Source of the DNA: Sphingobium sp. JS3065
Lineage (GTDB): Bacteria > Pseudomonadota > Alphaproteobacteria > Sphingomonadales > Sphingomonadaceae
Assembly (NCBI RefSeq): GCF_026427355.1
Contig: NZ_CP102664.1
Coordinates: 620,001-684,000 of the forward strand
Length of the DNA stretch: 64,000 nucleotides
Direction: 5' to 3'
Numbering within the stretch: position 1 is the stretch's first letter; each line of letters opens with the position of its first letter. This document shows, piece after piece, positions 1 through 8,465 of the stretch. The position numbers were made by a program, and so were the translations under genes. Under the pieces are notes generated by a model. The model had not been told where the DNA came from, did not search any database, and saw only the letters and a program-made list of their open reading frames with translations.

Positions 1-968
1 AGGGGCCGGGGGAGGGCCGCGAGCATAGCGAGCCTGCACCGGTCGAAGAAGAGCAGCCGATTGCGTTAACGCCCGCCCCCTCCCAGGAAGGGAAGGGAGA
101 AAAGAAGGCGGAGGTTCTGGCTTCCCCCGCCGTTCGGGCGCGTGCCAAGGAGCTGGGAGTCGATCTCGCCCAGGTGAAACCAGGCGGCGATCATATCCGG
201 CACGCCGATCTGGATGCTTTCCTGCTCTATGGGTCGGGGCAAGGCTATCGGCCTGCGGGGCGGTCTGCCAAGCGCGCCGATGAGGAGGTGAAGGTCATCG
301 GCCTGCGCCGCCGCATCGCCGAGAATATGGCGGCCTCCAAACGCGCCATTCCGCATTTCTCTTATGTCGAGGAAATCGACGTCACCGCGCTGGAGGAAAT
401 GCGCGAGCAATTGAACGCCAACCGGGGTGAACGGCCCAAGCTCACCATCTTGCCGCTGCTGATCGCGGCGATTTGCCGGGCCTTGCCTGAGTATCCGATG
501 CTCAACGCCCGATATGACGATGAGGCGGGTGTGGTGACGCGCTATGGTTCCGTGCATATGGGCATTGCGACGCAGACCGATGCGGGGTTGATGGTGCCGG
601 TGATCCGGGACGCTCAGGACCGCAATGTCTGGCAACTCGCGGCGGAGATCAGGCGGCTGGCCGATGCGGCGCGGACGGGCAAGGCGAAGTCGGAGGAACT
701 GTCCGGCTCGACGCTGACGCTGACGTCGCTGGGGCCGCTGGGCGGGGTGGCGACCACGCCGGTCATCAACCGGCCGGAAGTCGCGATCATCGGACCCAAT
801 CGCATCATCGAGCGGCCGGTGTTCCGGGGCAAGGAAGTGGTGCCCGCAAAGCTCATGAACCTGTCGATCAGTTGCGACCATCGCGTGGTCGACGGCTGGG
901 ATGCGGCGAGCTTCGTCCAGGCGGTACGGAAGTTGCTGGAGACTCCGGTCCTCCTGTTTGCGGACTAG
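1..968 (+). CDS. 2-oxo acid dehydrogenase E2 component (dihydrolipoamide acyltransferase), 5' truncated by window edge
   Basis: This is the C-terminal part of an E2 acyltransferase, the core of a 2-oxoacid dehydrogenase complex that passes the acyl group from lipoyl-lysine to CoA. The reading frame is open from base 3, so the lipoyl domain lies outside the window. What is visible, in order: a low-complexity linker (to about base 110), a peripheral subunit-binding domain at about 117-231 (motif ASPAVRARAKELG), and the catalytic acyltransferase domain from about 288, ending in DHRVVDG (about 876-896) with the catalytic His. The overall sequence looks most like the branched-chain type, but the E1 and E3 genes are not visible, so the substrate is inferred. 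The linker may contain a translated repeat. The stop codon lies in a palindromic repeat. Confidence 0.93.
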   Translation, partial: GPGEGREHSEPAPVEEEQPIALTPAPSQEGKGEKKAEVLASPAVRARAKELGVDLAQVKPGGDHIRHADLDAFLLYGSGQGYRPAGRSAKRADEEVKVIGLRRRIAENMAASKRAIPHFSYVEEIDVTALEEMREQLNANRGERPKLTILPLLIAAICRALPEYPMLNARYDDEAGVVTRYGSVHMGIATQTDAGLMVPVIRDAQDRNVWQLAAEIRRLADAARTGKAKSEELSGSTLTLTSLGPLGGVATTPVINRPEVAIIGPNRIIERPVFRGKEVVPAKLMNLSISCDHRVVDGWDAASFVQAVRKLLETPVLLFAD

Positions 969-1066
969 AGCGGTTTTCGATCTGATTGAATCAGATCGAC
1001 CGCTCTATTCCTTTGTTTTACCGCGATTTCTTAAACGTCAGATGATGCCATCTGACTGGAAATCGC
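966..1066. repeat. Two-hairpin intergenic palindromic repeat
   Basis: Two nested inverted repeats lie back to back. In the first, AGAGCGGT (967-974) pairs with ACCGCTCT (999-1006), and inside it CGATCTGATT (978-987) pairs with AATCAGATCG (989-998). In the second, GCGATTTC (1023-1030) pairs with GAAATCGC (1059-1066), and inside it TCAGATG (1038-1044) pairs with CATCTGA (1049-1055). The element sits between two convergent genes and overlaps the TAG stop of the E2 gene. The layout resembles dispersed palindromic repeats of alphaproteobacteria. It may also act as a bidirectional terminator. Confidence 0.75.
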
Positions 1067-1097
1067 TTGGTTTGATCCCGGTCGAACGGGGCAGGCT

Positions 1098-1577
1098 TTA
1101 ACGAACCGTTGCGCGGTAGCTCAGCCGGCCACTCTCGCCCGGCGTAATCTCGTCGGGCACGGTCCAGCGGACATGGGTGATGTCGGCGGAGATGGCGCGG
1201 CGAGTGCCGCCCAGCGCGGTTGGAAGCCAGAAATCGGCCAGGCGGCCCCAATGAGCGCCGCCATCGACCGAAACCTGCATCGCGGGATCGCTGAGGTCTA
1301 ACTGAGCGCCGCGCGGGACCGCGTTGGTGACGGCCAGGTTGCGGACGGGACGGTTGCCTTCGTTGCGCCAGTTGACCACCAATATCAGTTGATCGCCCGA
1401 TCCGGCGCGGTCGGCGCTTTGCAGGATGCGGCGGGCGCGGCCATTGATGTCGGTGCTCACCCGCTCGACGAACATCCGCGTGTCCAGTTTGATGCCCTGC
1501 CGCATATCCTGACGACTTTGGGCCATTTGCGGCGCGCCTATCCAGGCCAGAGCGATGAGCCATCCCACCGATTTCAT
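1098..1577 (-). CDS. Secreted conserved hypothetical protein with a DUF11-like repeat domain
   Basis: A protein of about 159 residues with an N-terminal signal peptide (KSVGWLIALAWIGAP, then a small-residue cleavage region), so it is probably exported. The body has the pattern of a DUF11-type beta-sandwich: a segment about ordinary versus conjugated phrases (LVVNWRNEGNRPVRN, then VTNAVPRGAQ) like the 'isolated repeat' domains of cell-surface proteins. The start at 1577 was chosen because GGGGG lies six bases upstream; an ATG at 1595 has no ribosome site and would put charged residues before the signal peptide. It is convergent with the E2 gene. Function is not known, and no catalytic residues are evident. 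Confidence 0.65.
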   Translation of the reverse strand: MKSVGWLIALAWIGAPQMAQSRQDMRQGIKLDTRMFVERVSTDINGRARRILQSADRAGSGDQLILVVNWRNEGNRPVRNLAVTNAVPRGAQLDLSDPAMQVSVDGGAHWGRLADFWLPTALGGTRRAISADITHVRWTVPDEITPGESGRLSYRATVR

Positions 1578-1734
1578 GCCAATCCCCCGTCTCATATGGG
1601 CCGAATGTGGCCGCAGGTGACGAAGATTTGGTTAATATCTTGTTTTCCTTGCTATCCGCCTGTTGCGCCGATGCAAATTGACGGACTGGAACCGCCGGTG
1701 CACAAAAGCAGGGCGGGGCAGGGATATTTCAGGC

Positions 1735-2889
1735 GTGACACCTCAGGAACAGCAGGAGATCAACAGGCGGCGGGACCGGCTGTTGGCGTCGATCGCGCTG
1801 ACGACGGGAGTCGGGCTGGTCCTGGCCATGCCCTTCGCCTTGCGCGAGGGTGGGGAGTTTTTTCTGCCGCTGACCGCCGCGCTGGTGATCGCGATCGCGC
1901 TGGTCCCCTTTCTGGAGTGGATGGAGCGGCGGCGCGTGCCTTCTTCGCTGGCGGCGCTGACCGCGGTGATCGCGTTTCTGCTGGTGGCGAACACCGCGCT
2001 GGTGTTGATTGTCGTGCCGGCGGCGGACTGGTTTCGCCTGTTGCCCGAACGGCTGCCCAAGATTCAGAATAATCTGGCGCCGCTGATCGATTTTTATTCG
2101 CAGCTTCAGCGCTTCGTGGATGAAACGGTGCGGATGCTGGCGACCGGCCCTGTAGCGGCGGCGCAGACGGCGGCGGTGGATGCGCCCCGGTCGCTGCTGC
2201 AATTTGCCGCGACTTCCGCGCCTTCGGCCATCATCCAGATGGTGTTCGCGCTGCTCATCATTTATTTTTTTCTGGCCGGTTGGACGAAGCTGCGGCGGCG
2301 GACGATCAACAGCCGGGAAAGTTTCGACGGCGCCATGGCGGTGGCGCGGGTCATCCAGAATGTCGTGGATGCGACATCGGCCTATGTGCTGACCATCGCG
2401 ACCATCAATCTGTGCCTGGGGCTGGCCGTCGCCTTCGCGCTGTGGCTGATCGGCATGCCTTCGCCGCTGATGTGGGGCGGCATCGTCGCATTGCTGAATT
2501 TCGTGCCCTATTTCGGGCCGATGCTGGTGGCGGTGTTGTTGGCGCTCGGCGGCCTCATGGTGTTCGACGATGTGTGGAAGGCGTTGCTGCCCGCCGCGCT
2601 CCAGATCGGCTTTCATCTGGTCGAGGCGAATTTCGTGACGCCGACGCTTCTCGGGCGGCGGCTCACCATGAATCCGTTGCTGATTCTGGTGTCGCTGACC
2701 TTCTGGGGATGGGTGTGGGGGACGCCGGGGGCGTTGCTGGGCGTGCCGTTGCTGATCATCATCCAAACCGTGGTTTCGGCGGCCGGAACGCCGGATATTG
2801 CCGGTTTCCTGTTCGAGCGCGGCACGCTGACCGTGTCCCCGCGCAAAGAAAATGACGAAAGCCGCGAAACAGATGGTGCAGGCGGTTGA
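1735..2889 (+). CDS. AI-2E family transporter (PerM/TqsA-like permease)
   Basis: A polytopic inner-membrane protein of about 384 residues. Family members export small molecules or ions; the AI-2 label comes from E. coli TqsA and does not establish the substrate. Visible features are two hydrophobic N-terminal helices, a central soluble region with LPKIQNNLAPLI, and the C-terminal membrane block with PSPLMWGGIVALLNFVPYFGP and VTPTLLGRRLTMNPL, both characteristic of the family. The start was placed at GTG 1735 because it gives a family-typical N-terminus; the frame is open further upstream to 1663 but that extension looks unlike the family. It is a single gene upstream of the tRNA-Asp pair. Confidence 0.88.
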   Translation: MTPQEQQEINRRRDRLLASIALTTGVGLVLAMPFALREGGEFFLPLTAALVIAIALVPFLEWMERRRVPSSLAALTAVIAFLLVANTALVLIVVPAADWFRLLPERLPKIQNNLAPLIDFYSQLQRFVDETVRMLATGPVAAAQTAAVDAPRSLLQFAATSAPSAIIQMVFALLIIYFFLAGWTKLRRRTINSRESFDGAMAVARVIQNVVDATSAYVLTIATINLCLGLAVAFALWLIGMPSPLMWGGIVALLNFVPYFGPMLVAVLLALGGLMVFDDVWKALLPAALQIGFHLVEANFVTPTLLGRRLTMNPLLILVSLTFWGWVWGTPGALLGVPLLIIIQTVVSAAGTPDIAGFLFERGTLTVSPRKENDESRETDGAGG

Positions 2890-2930
2890 CAGGGGGAACG
2901 GGGCCGCATAGATGCCCGCCCACACCGAAC

Positions 2931-3007
<77 letters not shown>

Positions 3008-3089
3008 CTTTCCTTAACGGCAAGTGGATGGTTTTTCAGATCAGCATCGTCTGGTGGCCTGCATGGGTCACGCCTAGATGCCGCCCTGC

Positions 3090-3166
<77 letters not shown>

Positions 3167-3665
3167 TTCTCTTCATGATCGCCTGTTGATGCTGTTGGAC
3201 GTGGCGCTTGCCATGGGTTCATCAACAATGGCTGATTTCCGTCATTTTTCGTCGAAGTTCACACTATATGCGCGCGCGTGCCTGGGCGCGCGTATGCGTT
3301 GCGTAGCGGACATTTCAAAGAGGCGGGAAGGATAGGCGGGTTGGGGCGGAATAGGACAGGCGGAATTTCGGAATGTTGGAGAAATAGGACGTTTTTTGAG
3401 GATGTTGTGGCCGCTGGGTCACCTATTATCTTCAGGAGTAGGGTGCGCCCAATGGCTAATTTGGCCAGTAGCGGACATCAATTCCTCCCTGCGCGAAGCG
3501 TGGGGGAGGGGGACCAGCCGCAGGCTGGTGGAGGGGAAATTCGGAGGTCGCGCCATTCCCCTCCACCACGCTTCGCACGTCGAAGAGAGTCACGTGCCTC
3601 TCTGCGACCCTCCCCATCTTTCGATGGGGAGGAATAGGATAGGTCGGCTTTCTATCCAAATTGGC
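3167..3665. other. Non-coding intergenic stretch with repeat remnants
   Basis: About 500 bases without a credible gene. The left part (3167-3470) has no recognised element apart from a GC-rich run around 3270-3295. The right part (about 3480-3637) is a patchwork of short inverted repeats rich in CCTCCCC/GGGGAGG; bases 3513-3554 match 39391-39432 at 39 of 42 positions. The open frames here read across repeat DNA or from the tRNA and are not convincing proteins. Confidence 0.6.
3480..3637. repeat. Dispersed palindromic intergenic repeat (copy A)
   Basis: Contains ACCAGCCGCAGGCTGGTGGA, in which CCAGCC pairs with GGCTGG, followed by GGGGAAATTCGGAGGTCGCG. Near its end CCTCCCCATC pairs with GATGGGGAGG across a TTTC loop. 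A close relative lies after tgt at 39367-39432. Confidence 0.7.
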
Positions 3666-3908
3666 CTAAAAACCGCGCCAGCGCCCGGTTTCCATCCACG
3701 CCAACAGCCGTTTCAACGGCAACACCCAGATCCAGATCAGGCCAAGAAACACGTAAACCACCACCTGCACGATCATCGGCAGGCCGCCGATCAGTCCCGA
3801 CAGGCTGCCGATCAGCACCGCCCAGAGCGCGATCAGGCCCAATATGACGAACATGCCCACCGGCTTGCGCCAACTTGGCTTGTAGGTGGGACGGGGGTCG
3901 ATGCTCAT
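3666..3908 (-). CDS. DUF2842 small membrane protein
   Basis: An 80-residue protein with a short basic N-terminus (RPTYKPSWRKPVGM) followed by two transmembrane segments, first FVILGLIALWAVLIGSL and then VQVVVYVFLGLIWIWVLPL, ending in a basic tail. The length and layout fit DUF2842, a family of small alphaproteobacterial inner-membrane proteins of unknown function. The ATG at 3908 overlaps the stop of the cyclo-ligase gene (ATGA), so the two are translationally coupled. The possible longer N-terminus is an out-of-context reading of the upstream gene and was not used. No function is proposed. Confidence 0.75.
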   Translation of the reverse strand: MSIDPRPTYKPSWRKPVGMFVILGLIALWAVLIGSLSGLIGGLPMIVQVVVYVFLGLIWIWVLPLKRLLAWMETGRWRGF

Positions 3909-4486
3909 GCCTCTTCGCCTTCGATCAATTCGACTTCGGTCAGGATCAGGTTGAGCGGCAAGTCCCACGGATCGGCGGGCAGGTCGTCATGCTCCTGCAC
4001 CGACCAGGCAAGGCCCAGGCGCAGGGCGTCCGGATAGCGGGCGAAGACCCGGTCATAATAGCCGCCGCCCTGGCCCAGCCGGTTCATCGCCCTGTCGAAA
4101 CCGATCAACGGAGCGATGATGACGTCGGGCGTCACGGGATCGCCGGTCGGTTCGGGGTGGCTGGTGCCGAACAGGCCGGGGAAGAGCTGATCCTCCGGCC
4201 GCCAGCTCAGGAAATCCATGCTGCCCAGCCGGTCGATCACGCGGGGCAGGGCCAGCGTCTTGCCCATGGCCTGCAAGGGGGCGGCCAGCCGCTGAGCCGG
4301 GGCTTCGTCGTCCAGCCCCATATAAAGCGCCACCACCTGCGCATCGGCCAGCCTCCGGGCGAGCGGGGACGGGATCACCTTGAACGCCAGCCGGTGTGCC
4401 AGCGGATCGAGCGAGGCCACGAAGGCGCGCCGTTTCTGCCGGGCGATGGAGCGCAGGGTCGCCTTTTCGGTATCGTCGCTCATCAT
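3905..4486 (-). CDS. fthC: 5-formyltetrahydrofolate cyclo-ligase
   Basis: A cytoplasmic enzyme of 193 residues that uses ATP to convert 5-formyl-THF to 5,10-methenyl-THF and so returns stored folate to the one-carbon pool. Visible motifs are the basic N-terminal R..RQKRRAF segment, LALPRV, and the family signature LGQGGGYYDR near residue 140. Its position downstream of zapA and 6S RNA matches the zapA-ssrS-ygfA order known in E. coli. A second ATG directly follows the first, so the start could be 4486 or 4483. Its stop overlaps the DUF2842 start. Confidence 0.94.
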   Translation of the reverse strand: MMSDDTEKATLRSIARQKRRAFVASLDPLAHRLAFKVIPSPLARRLADAQVVALYMGLDDEAPAQRLAAPLQAMGKTLALPRVIDRLGSMDFLSWRPEDQLFPGLFGTSHPEPTGDPVTPDVIIAPLIGFDRAMNRLGQGGGYYDRVFARYPDALRLGLAWSVQEHDDLPADPWDLPLNLILTEVELIEGEEA

Positions 4487-4502
4487 ATGATCCGGTTGGG
4501 GA

Positions 4503-4676
4503 GGAGGGTGACGGGACCGCCTCGGCCGTGTGCTGGAAAATCCTCTGACGCCTCAACGTCAGGTGGGAACCATGTAGATCGGGCCGGAGCCCGCCCAGGG
4601 ACAGTCCCCGTGGATGTGATTATCGCCTCAGGGATGTTCGCTAAAGCTCGTACCGCGCAGTACCCGTCGCCTTCCT
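4503..4676 (-). ncRNA. ssrS: 6S RNA
   Basis: The roughly 170-base gap between zapA and the cyclo-ligase gene has the order and direction of E. coli zapA-ssrS-ygfA. On the minus strand GGAAGGCGACGGG (4675-4663) pairs with CCCGTCACCCTCC (4515-4503) at 11 of 13 positions, forming the closing stem of a long hairpin. The 5' arm holds GCGAACATCCCTGAGGCGAT, close to the conserved 6S segment containing CCCTGAG-CGATA. 6S RNA mimics an open promoter and binds RNA polymerase holoenzyme. The exact ends are inferred from the stem. Confidence 0.82.
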
Positions 4677-4678
4677 AT

Positions 4679-5014
4679 CTAGGCTTCGGGCGCGGCGGCG
4701 ACAAGTCTTTCACGCAGCTTTTCTATGCGGACGGTCAGGGATTCCAGCGCGTGGATCGCGGGTTCGTCCTCCGGCTCCAGCGCCAGGCTCTGCTGGCGGC
4801 CGATCGCCTCGCGCTTCAGGTCGTTGAGTTCGTCGGCCAGGAAGAGCGCGGCGAAGAGCAGCGTGCGCACTTCGGTCAGGCCCGGTGTGTTCTGCTGGGC
4901 CAGGCGTGCCTTGCGTTCTATCAGATTGGCGAGATGCGCCAGATGGGCTTCCTCGCCGTCGCGGCAGCGCAGGTCGTAGGCGCGCCCGGCGATATGCAAA
5001 GTGGTTTCAGCCAT
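4679..5014 (-). CDS. zapA: Cell division protein ZapA
   Basis: A 111-residue cytoplasmic protein that binds and cross-links FtsZ filaments at the division ring. The N-terminal globular part has the ZapA pattern (LHIAGRAYDLRC, then EEAHLAHLANLIERKAR), followed by a long C-terminal helix expected to form the dimer/tetramer coiled coil. Its start overlaps the stop of the preceding small gene by eight bases, so the two form one transcription unit. 6S RNA follows directly. The short acidic/alanine tail is not unusual. Confidence 0.93.
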   Translation of the reverse strand: MAETTLHIAGRAYDLRCRDGEEAHLAHLANLIERKARLAQQNTPGLTEVRTLLFAALFLADELNDLKREAIGRQQSLALEPEDEPAIHALESLTVRIEKLRERLVAAAPEA

Positions 5015-5216
5015 CGGCCCGTTCCTTCAAATCCCGCCCCTTCAATTCCGTGATGAGACTGTCCAGCGATTGCAGCGCCGCGCGCGCGGACGCCCTGTCC
5101 AGGCCGGGGGAGGAGTCGGAAGAGGGGGCCAACAAAAGCCCGTCCACATCCTGTTCGAACCGGCTGATCGCACGCTCCAGCGTGGTGATCGCCCTCATCA
5201 TGCGGTCGCTTGCCAT
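5007..5216 (-). CDS. Small coiled-coil protein upstream of zapA (DUF4164-like)
   Basis: A protein of about 69 residues, mostly helical, with heptad-like spacing (ITTLERAISRFEQDV and ALQSLDSLITELKGRDL). In alphaproteobacteria the gene between tkt and zapA often encodes a DUF4164 coiled-coil protein, and the position and layout fit, but similarity was judged by eye. The start at 5216 was preferred; an in-frame ATG at 5228 would add four residues and neither has a strong ribosome site. The 8-base overlap with zapA suggests coupled translation and perhaps a role near FtsZ, which is inference. Confidence 0.6.
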   Translation of the reverse strand: MASDRMMRAITTLERAISRFEQDVDGLLLAPSSDSSPGLDRASARAALQSLDSLITELKGRDLKERADG

Positions 5217-5391
5217 AAATGTTGCCATAAACAAAGTTTTCGCCGCGCAAAAGCAGTCATTCGGCGGCTTGGCGTACCCAGGGGGCCGCCCGTGGTTGAC
5301 GCCTTGTCCCTGAGTCGACAAAGGGATCGCAAACTCGACTCGACGGCCTGAACAGGGGGCCGGTTGAAAAGCCAGGAAAGACGCCGCCTCG

Positions 5392-7356
5392 ATGACCGTT
5401 TCCGAAAAGTCCCTCGCCAACGCCATCCGGGCGCTTTCCATGGACGCGGTACAGGCCGCCAACAGCGGCCATCCGGGCATGCCGATGGGCATGGCGGACG
5501 TGGCCACCGTGCTGTTCAAGGATTATCTGAAGTTCGATCCGAAGGCGCCGAAATGGGCCGACCGCGACCGCTTCGTGCTGTCGGCGGGCCATGGGTCGAT
5601 GCTGATCTATTCGTTGCTGCATCTGACCGGCTATGCCAAGCCGACGATCCAGGACATCGCGAACTTCCGCCAGATCGGCAGCCCCTGCGCCGGACATCCG
5701 GAGAATTTCGAGCTGGCGGGCGTGGAAGCGACCACCGGCCCGCTGGGTTCCGGCCTTGCCACCGCCGTCGGCATGGCGATTGCCGAGCGGCATCTGAACG
5801 CGCAGTTCGGGGACGAGATCGTCGATCACCGGACCTGGGTGCTGGCGGGCGACGGCTGTCTGATGGAAGGCGTCAACCATGAAGCCATCGGTCTGGCGGG
5901 ACATCTGAACCTTGGCCGCCTGATCGTGCTGTGGGACGACAACAAGATCACCATCGACGGCGCCGTCGACTTGTCGAGCAGCGAGGATGTGCGGGCGCGC
6001 TATGCCGCGACCGGCTGGCATGTGGTGTCGTGCGACGGGCATGACGTGGCCGATGTGCGCCGCGCCATCGATGAGGCGCTGGCCGATCCGCGTCCGTCGC
6101 TGGTCGCCTGCGCCACCAAGATCGGCTATGGCGCGCCGAACAAGGCAGGCACTTCGGGCGTCCATGGTTCGGCCCTGGGTGAGGCGGAAGTGGCTGCGGC
6201 CCGTGAATTCCTGGGCTGGACGGCTGAACCTTTCGTGATCCCCGAAGATATTGCCGCCGCCTGGAAGGCCATCGGCGCCAAGGGCGGCGATGCCCATGCG
6301 GCCTGGGCGGATCGCCTTGGCTCGAACGGTCAGAAGGCGGAGTTCGAGCGTCGCATGGCCGGCGAACTGCCCGCCGGTTTCTCGCTCGACGCCTATATCG
6401 ACACGCTGATCGCCAATCCGCAGAAGGTCGCCACCCGCAGGGCGAGCGAACTGGCGCTGGGCGCGATCAACGACCTGCTGCCCGAAACGCTGGGCGGTTC
6501 GGCGGACCTGACCGGTTCCAACAACACCAAGACCAAGTCGACCGGGCCGCTGACCAGGGACGATTATTCGGGCCGCTATGTCTATTACGGCATTCGCGAA
6601 TTCGGCATGGCCTGCGCGATGAACGGCATGGCGCTGCATGGCGGCGTCATTCCTTATGGCGGCACCTTCCTGGTGTTTTCGGACTATATGCGCGGCGGCA
6701 TCCGTCTGGCTGCGCTCCAGCAGACGCGCGTCATCCATGTGCTGACCCATGACTCCATCGGCCTGGGCGAGGACGGCCCGACCCACCAGCCCATCGAGCA
6801 TGTCATGTCGTTGCGCATGATCCCGAACCTCGATGTCTACCGTCCGGCGGATATCGTCGAGACGGCGGAGTGCTGGGAACTGGCCTTGAAGGATGCGACC
6901 GGCCCGTCGGTGCTGGCGCTGACCCGCCAGAATTTGCCGCAGCTTCGCACCGAAAAAAGCGAAAATCTGTCGGCCAAGGGCGCCTATCGGCTGAAGGCCG
7001 CCACCGCCGAGCGCAAAGTCGTGCTGGTCGCCACCGGTTCCGAAGTCGAGATCGCCGTCGCCACCGCCGCTTTGCTGGAAGAGCAGGGCATCGGCGCGGA
7101 TGTCGTATCCATGCCGAGCTGGGCGCATTTCGACGCGCAGCCGCAGGCCTATAAGGACGATCTGCTGCCGCACCATGTGCTGCGCGCTTCGATCGAGGCG
7201 GGCACAACCTTCGGTTGGGAGCGTTACACCGGTATCGCGGGTCTGCGCTTCGGCATCGACAGCTTCGGCGCGTCGGCTCCTGCGGAAGTGCTTTACGATC
7301 ATTTCGGCCTGACCGCCGCCAAGATCGCGCCGCAGATCGCGGCGGCGCTCGACTGA
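5392..7356 (+). CDS. tkt: Transketolase
   Basis: A 654-residue thiamine-diphosphate enzyme of the non-oxidative pentose phosphate pathway that moves two-carbon ketol units between sugar phosphates. The N-terminal ThDP domain begins with [14 protein letters not shown] and has the cofactor motif [15 protein letters not shown] followed by DDNKITIDG. The pyrimidine domain has [15 protein letters not shown] and [16 protein letters not shown], and a C-terminal transketolase domain follows. AGGAAAG lies 11 bases before the ATG. It heads a co-directional set with gap, pgk and aldolase, linking pentose phosphates to lower glycolysis/gluconeogenesis. It diverges from the zapA unit, so promoters for both should lie in 5217-5391. 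Confidence 0.97.
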   Translation: MTVSEKSLANAIRALSMDAVQAANSGHPGMPMGMADVATVLFKDYLKFDPKAPKWADRDRFVLSAGHGSMLIYSLLHLTGYAKPTIQDIANFRQIGSPCAGHPENFELAGVEATTGPLGSGLATAVGMAIAERHLNAQFGDEIVDHRTWVLAGDGCLMEGVNHEAIGLAGHLNLGRLIVLWDDNKITIDGAVDLSSSEDVRARYAATGWHVVSCDGHDVADVRRAIDEALADPRPSLVACATKIGYGAPNKAGTSGVHGSALGEAEVAAAREFLGWTAEPFVIPEDIAAAWKAIGAKGGDAHAAWADRLGSNGQKAEFERRMAGELPAGFSLDAYIDTLIANPQKVATRRASELALGAINDLLPETLGGSADLTGSNNTKTKSTGPLTRDDYSGRYVYYGIREFGMACAMNGMALHGGVIPYGGTFLVFSDYMRGGIRLAALQQTRVIHVLTHDSIGLGEDGPTHQPIEHVMSLRMIPNLDVYRPADIVETAECWELALKDATGPSVLALTRQNLPQLRTEKSENLSAKGAYRLKAATAERKVVLVATGSEVEIAVATAALLEEQGIGADVVSMPSWAHFDAQPQAYKDDLLPHHVLRASIEAGTTFGWERYTGIAGLRFGIDSFGASAPAEVLYDHFGLTAAKIAPQIAAALD

Positions 7357-7385
7357 AATTCAATCCAAACCGGGAGACAAGTGCA

Positions 7386-8396
7386 GTGGCAACGAAGGTA
7401 GCAATCAACGGTTTCGGCCGCATCGGCCGTCTGGTGGCGCGCGCCATTCTTTCGCGCACCGACCATGATCTGGAACTGGTGAGCATCAACGACCTGGGCG
7501 ACGCCAAGTCCAATGCCCTGCTGTTCAAGCGCGACAGCGTTCATGGCAACTGGGCCGGGGAAGTCAGCGTCGATGGGGACGCGCTGATCATCAACGGCAA
7601 GCGCATCGTCGTCACCGCCGAGCGTGATCCGGCCAACCTGCCGCATGCCGCGCAGGGCGTGGACATCGCCCTGGAATGCACCGGCATCTTCGCCGACAAG
7701 GCGAAGGCGAGCGCGCACCTGACCGCGGGCGCCAAGCGCGTCATCATCTCCGCCCCGGCGACGGGCGTCGACAAGACGGTGGTGTTCGGCGTCAATCATG
7801 AAACGCTGACTGCAGACGATGTGGTCATCTCCAACGCGAGCTGCACCACCAACTGCCTCGCGCCGCTGGCGAAGGTGCTGCACGACGCCGTGGGCATCGA
7901 AAAGGGCTTCATGACCACGATCCACAGCTACACCAACGACCAGAACACGCTGGACCAGTTGCACAAGGATATGCGTCGCGCCCGCGCTGCCGCCGTGTCG
8001 ATGATCCCGACCACCACCGGCGCCGCCCGCGCCGTGGGCGAGGTGATGCCGGAACTGAAGGGCAAGCTGGACGGATCGTCGGTTCGCGTGCCGACCCCTA
8101 ACGTCTCGGTCGTCGACCTGAAGTTCATCGCCAAGCGCTCCACCACCGTTCAGGAAGTCAACGAACTGCTGAAGGCCGCTTCGGAAGCAGGGCCTCTGAA
8201 GGGCGTGCTCGGCTATTCGGACGAGCCGCTGGTGTCGATCGACTATAATGGCGATGCGCGCAGCTCGACCGTCGACAGCCTGGAAACGGCGGTGATCGAC
8301 GGCACGCTGGTCCGTGTGCTGAGCTGGTACGACAATGAATGGGGCTTTTCGAACCGCATGATCGACACCAGCGGTGTCGTGGCGAAGTTCCTCTAA
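7386..8396 (+). CDS. gap: Glyceraldehyde-3-phosphate dehydrogenase, type I
   Basis: A 336-residue enzyme that converts glyceraldehyde 3-phosphate, NAD(P) and phosphate to 1,3-bisphosphoglycerate. The Rossmann motif INGFGRIGR is at the N-terminus, the catalytic cysteine is C153 in SNASCTTNC, and the catalytic histidine region HSYTNDQ follows. The start is a GTG at 7386, supported by GGGAGA seven bases upstream and by the family N-terminus; the frame is open further upstream but there it reads across the end of tkt. It is followed by a strong terminator before pgk. Confidence 0.97.
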   Translation: MATKVAINGFGRIGRLVARAILSRTDHDLELVSINDLGDAKSNALLFKRDSVHGNWAGEVSVDGDALIINGKRIVVTAERDPANLPHAAQGVDIALECTGIFADKAKASAHLTAGAKRVIISAPATGVDKTVVFGVNHETLTADDVVISNASCTTNCLAPLAKVLHDAVGIEKGFMTTIHSYTNDQNTLDQLHKDMRRARAAAVSMIPTTTGAARAVGEVMPELKGKLDGSSVRVPTPNVSVVDLKFIAKRSTTVQEVNELLKAASEAGPLKGVLGYSDEPLVSIDYNGDARSSTVDSLETAVIDGTLVRVLSWYDNEWGFSNRMIDTSGVVAKFL

Positions 8397-8406
8397 ACGA
8401 CACGAA

Positions 8407-8435
8407 CCCCGCCGGACCGATCCGGCGGGGTTTTT
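8407..8435 (+). terminator. Rho-independent terminator after gap
   Basis: CCCCGCCGGA (8407-8416) pairs perfectly with TCCGGCGGGG (8421-8430) across a CCGA loop and is followed by TTTTT. It separates gap from pgk, so pgk needs either read-through or its own promoter in the 30 bases before it. Confidence 0.92.
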
Positions 8436-8465
8436 CATCCAATTCCACGCTTACAGGGAGCGATC

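Noticed and set aside
3278..3637. Open frames between tRNA-Asp and DUF2842
   Set aside because: They translate repeat DNA, have Arg/Pro/Ser-rich composition and no ribosome sites.
5257..7302. Long open frame antisense to tkt (681 codons)
   Set aside because: It is the mirror of a highly conserved gene in high-GC DNA, rich in Arg/Gly/His/Gln, with no family pattern.
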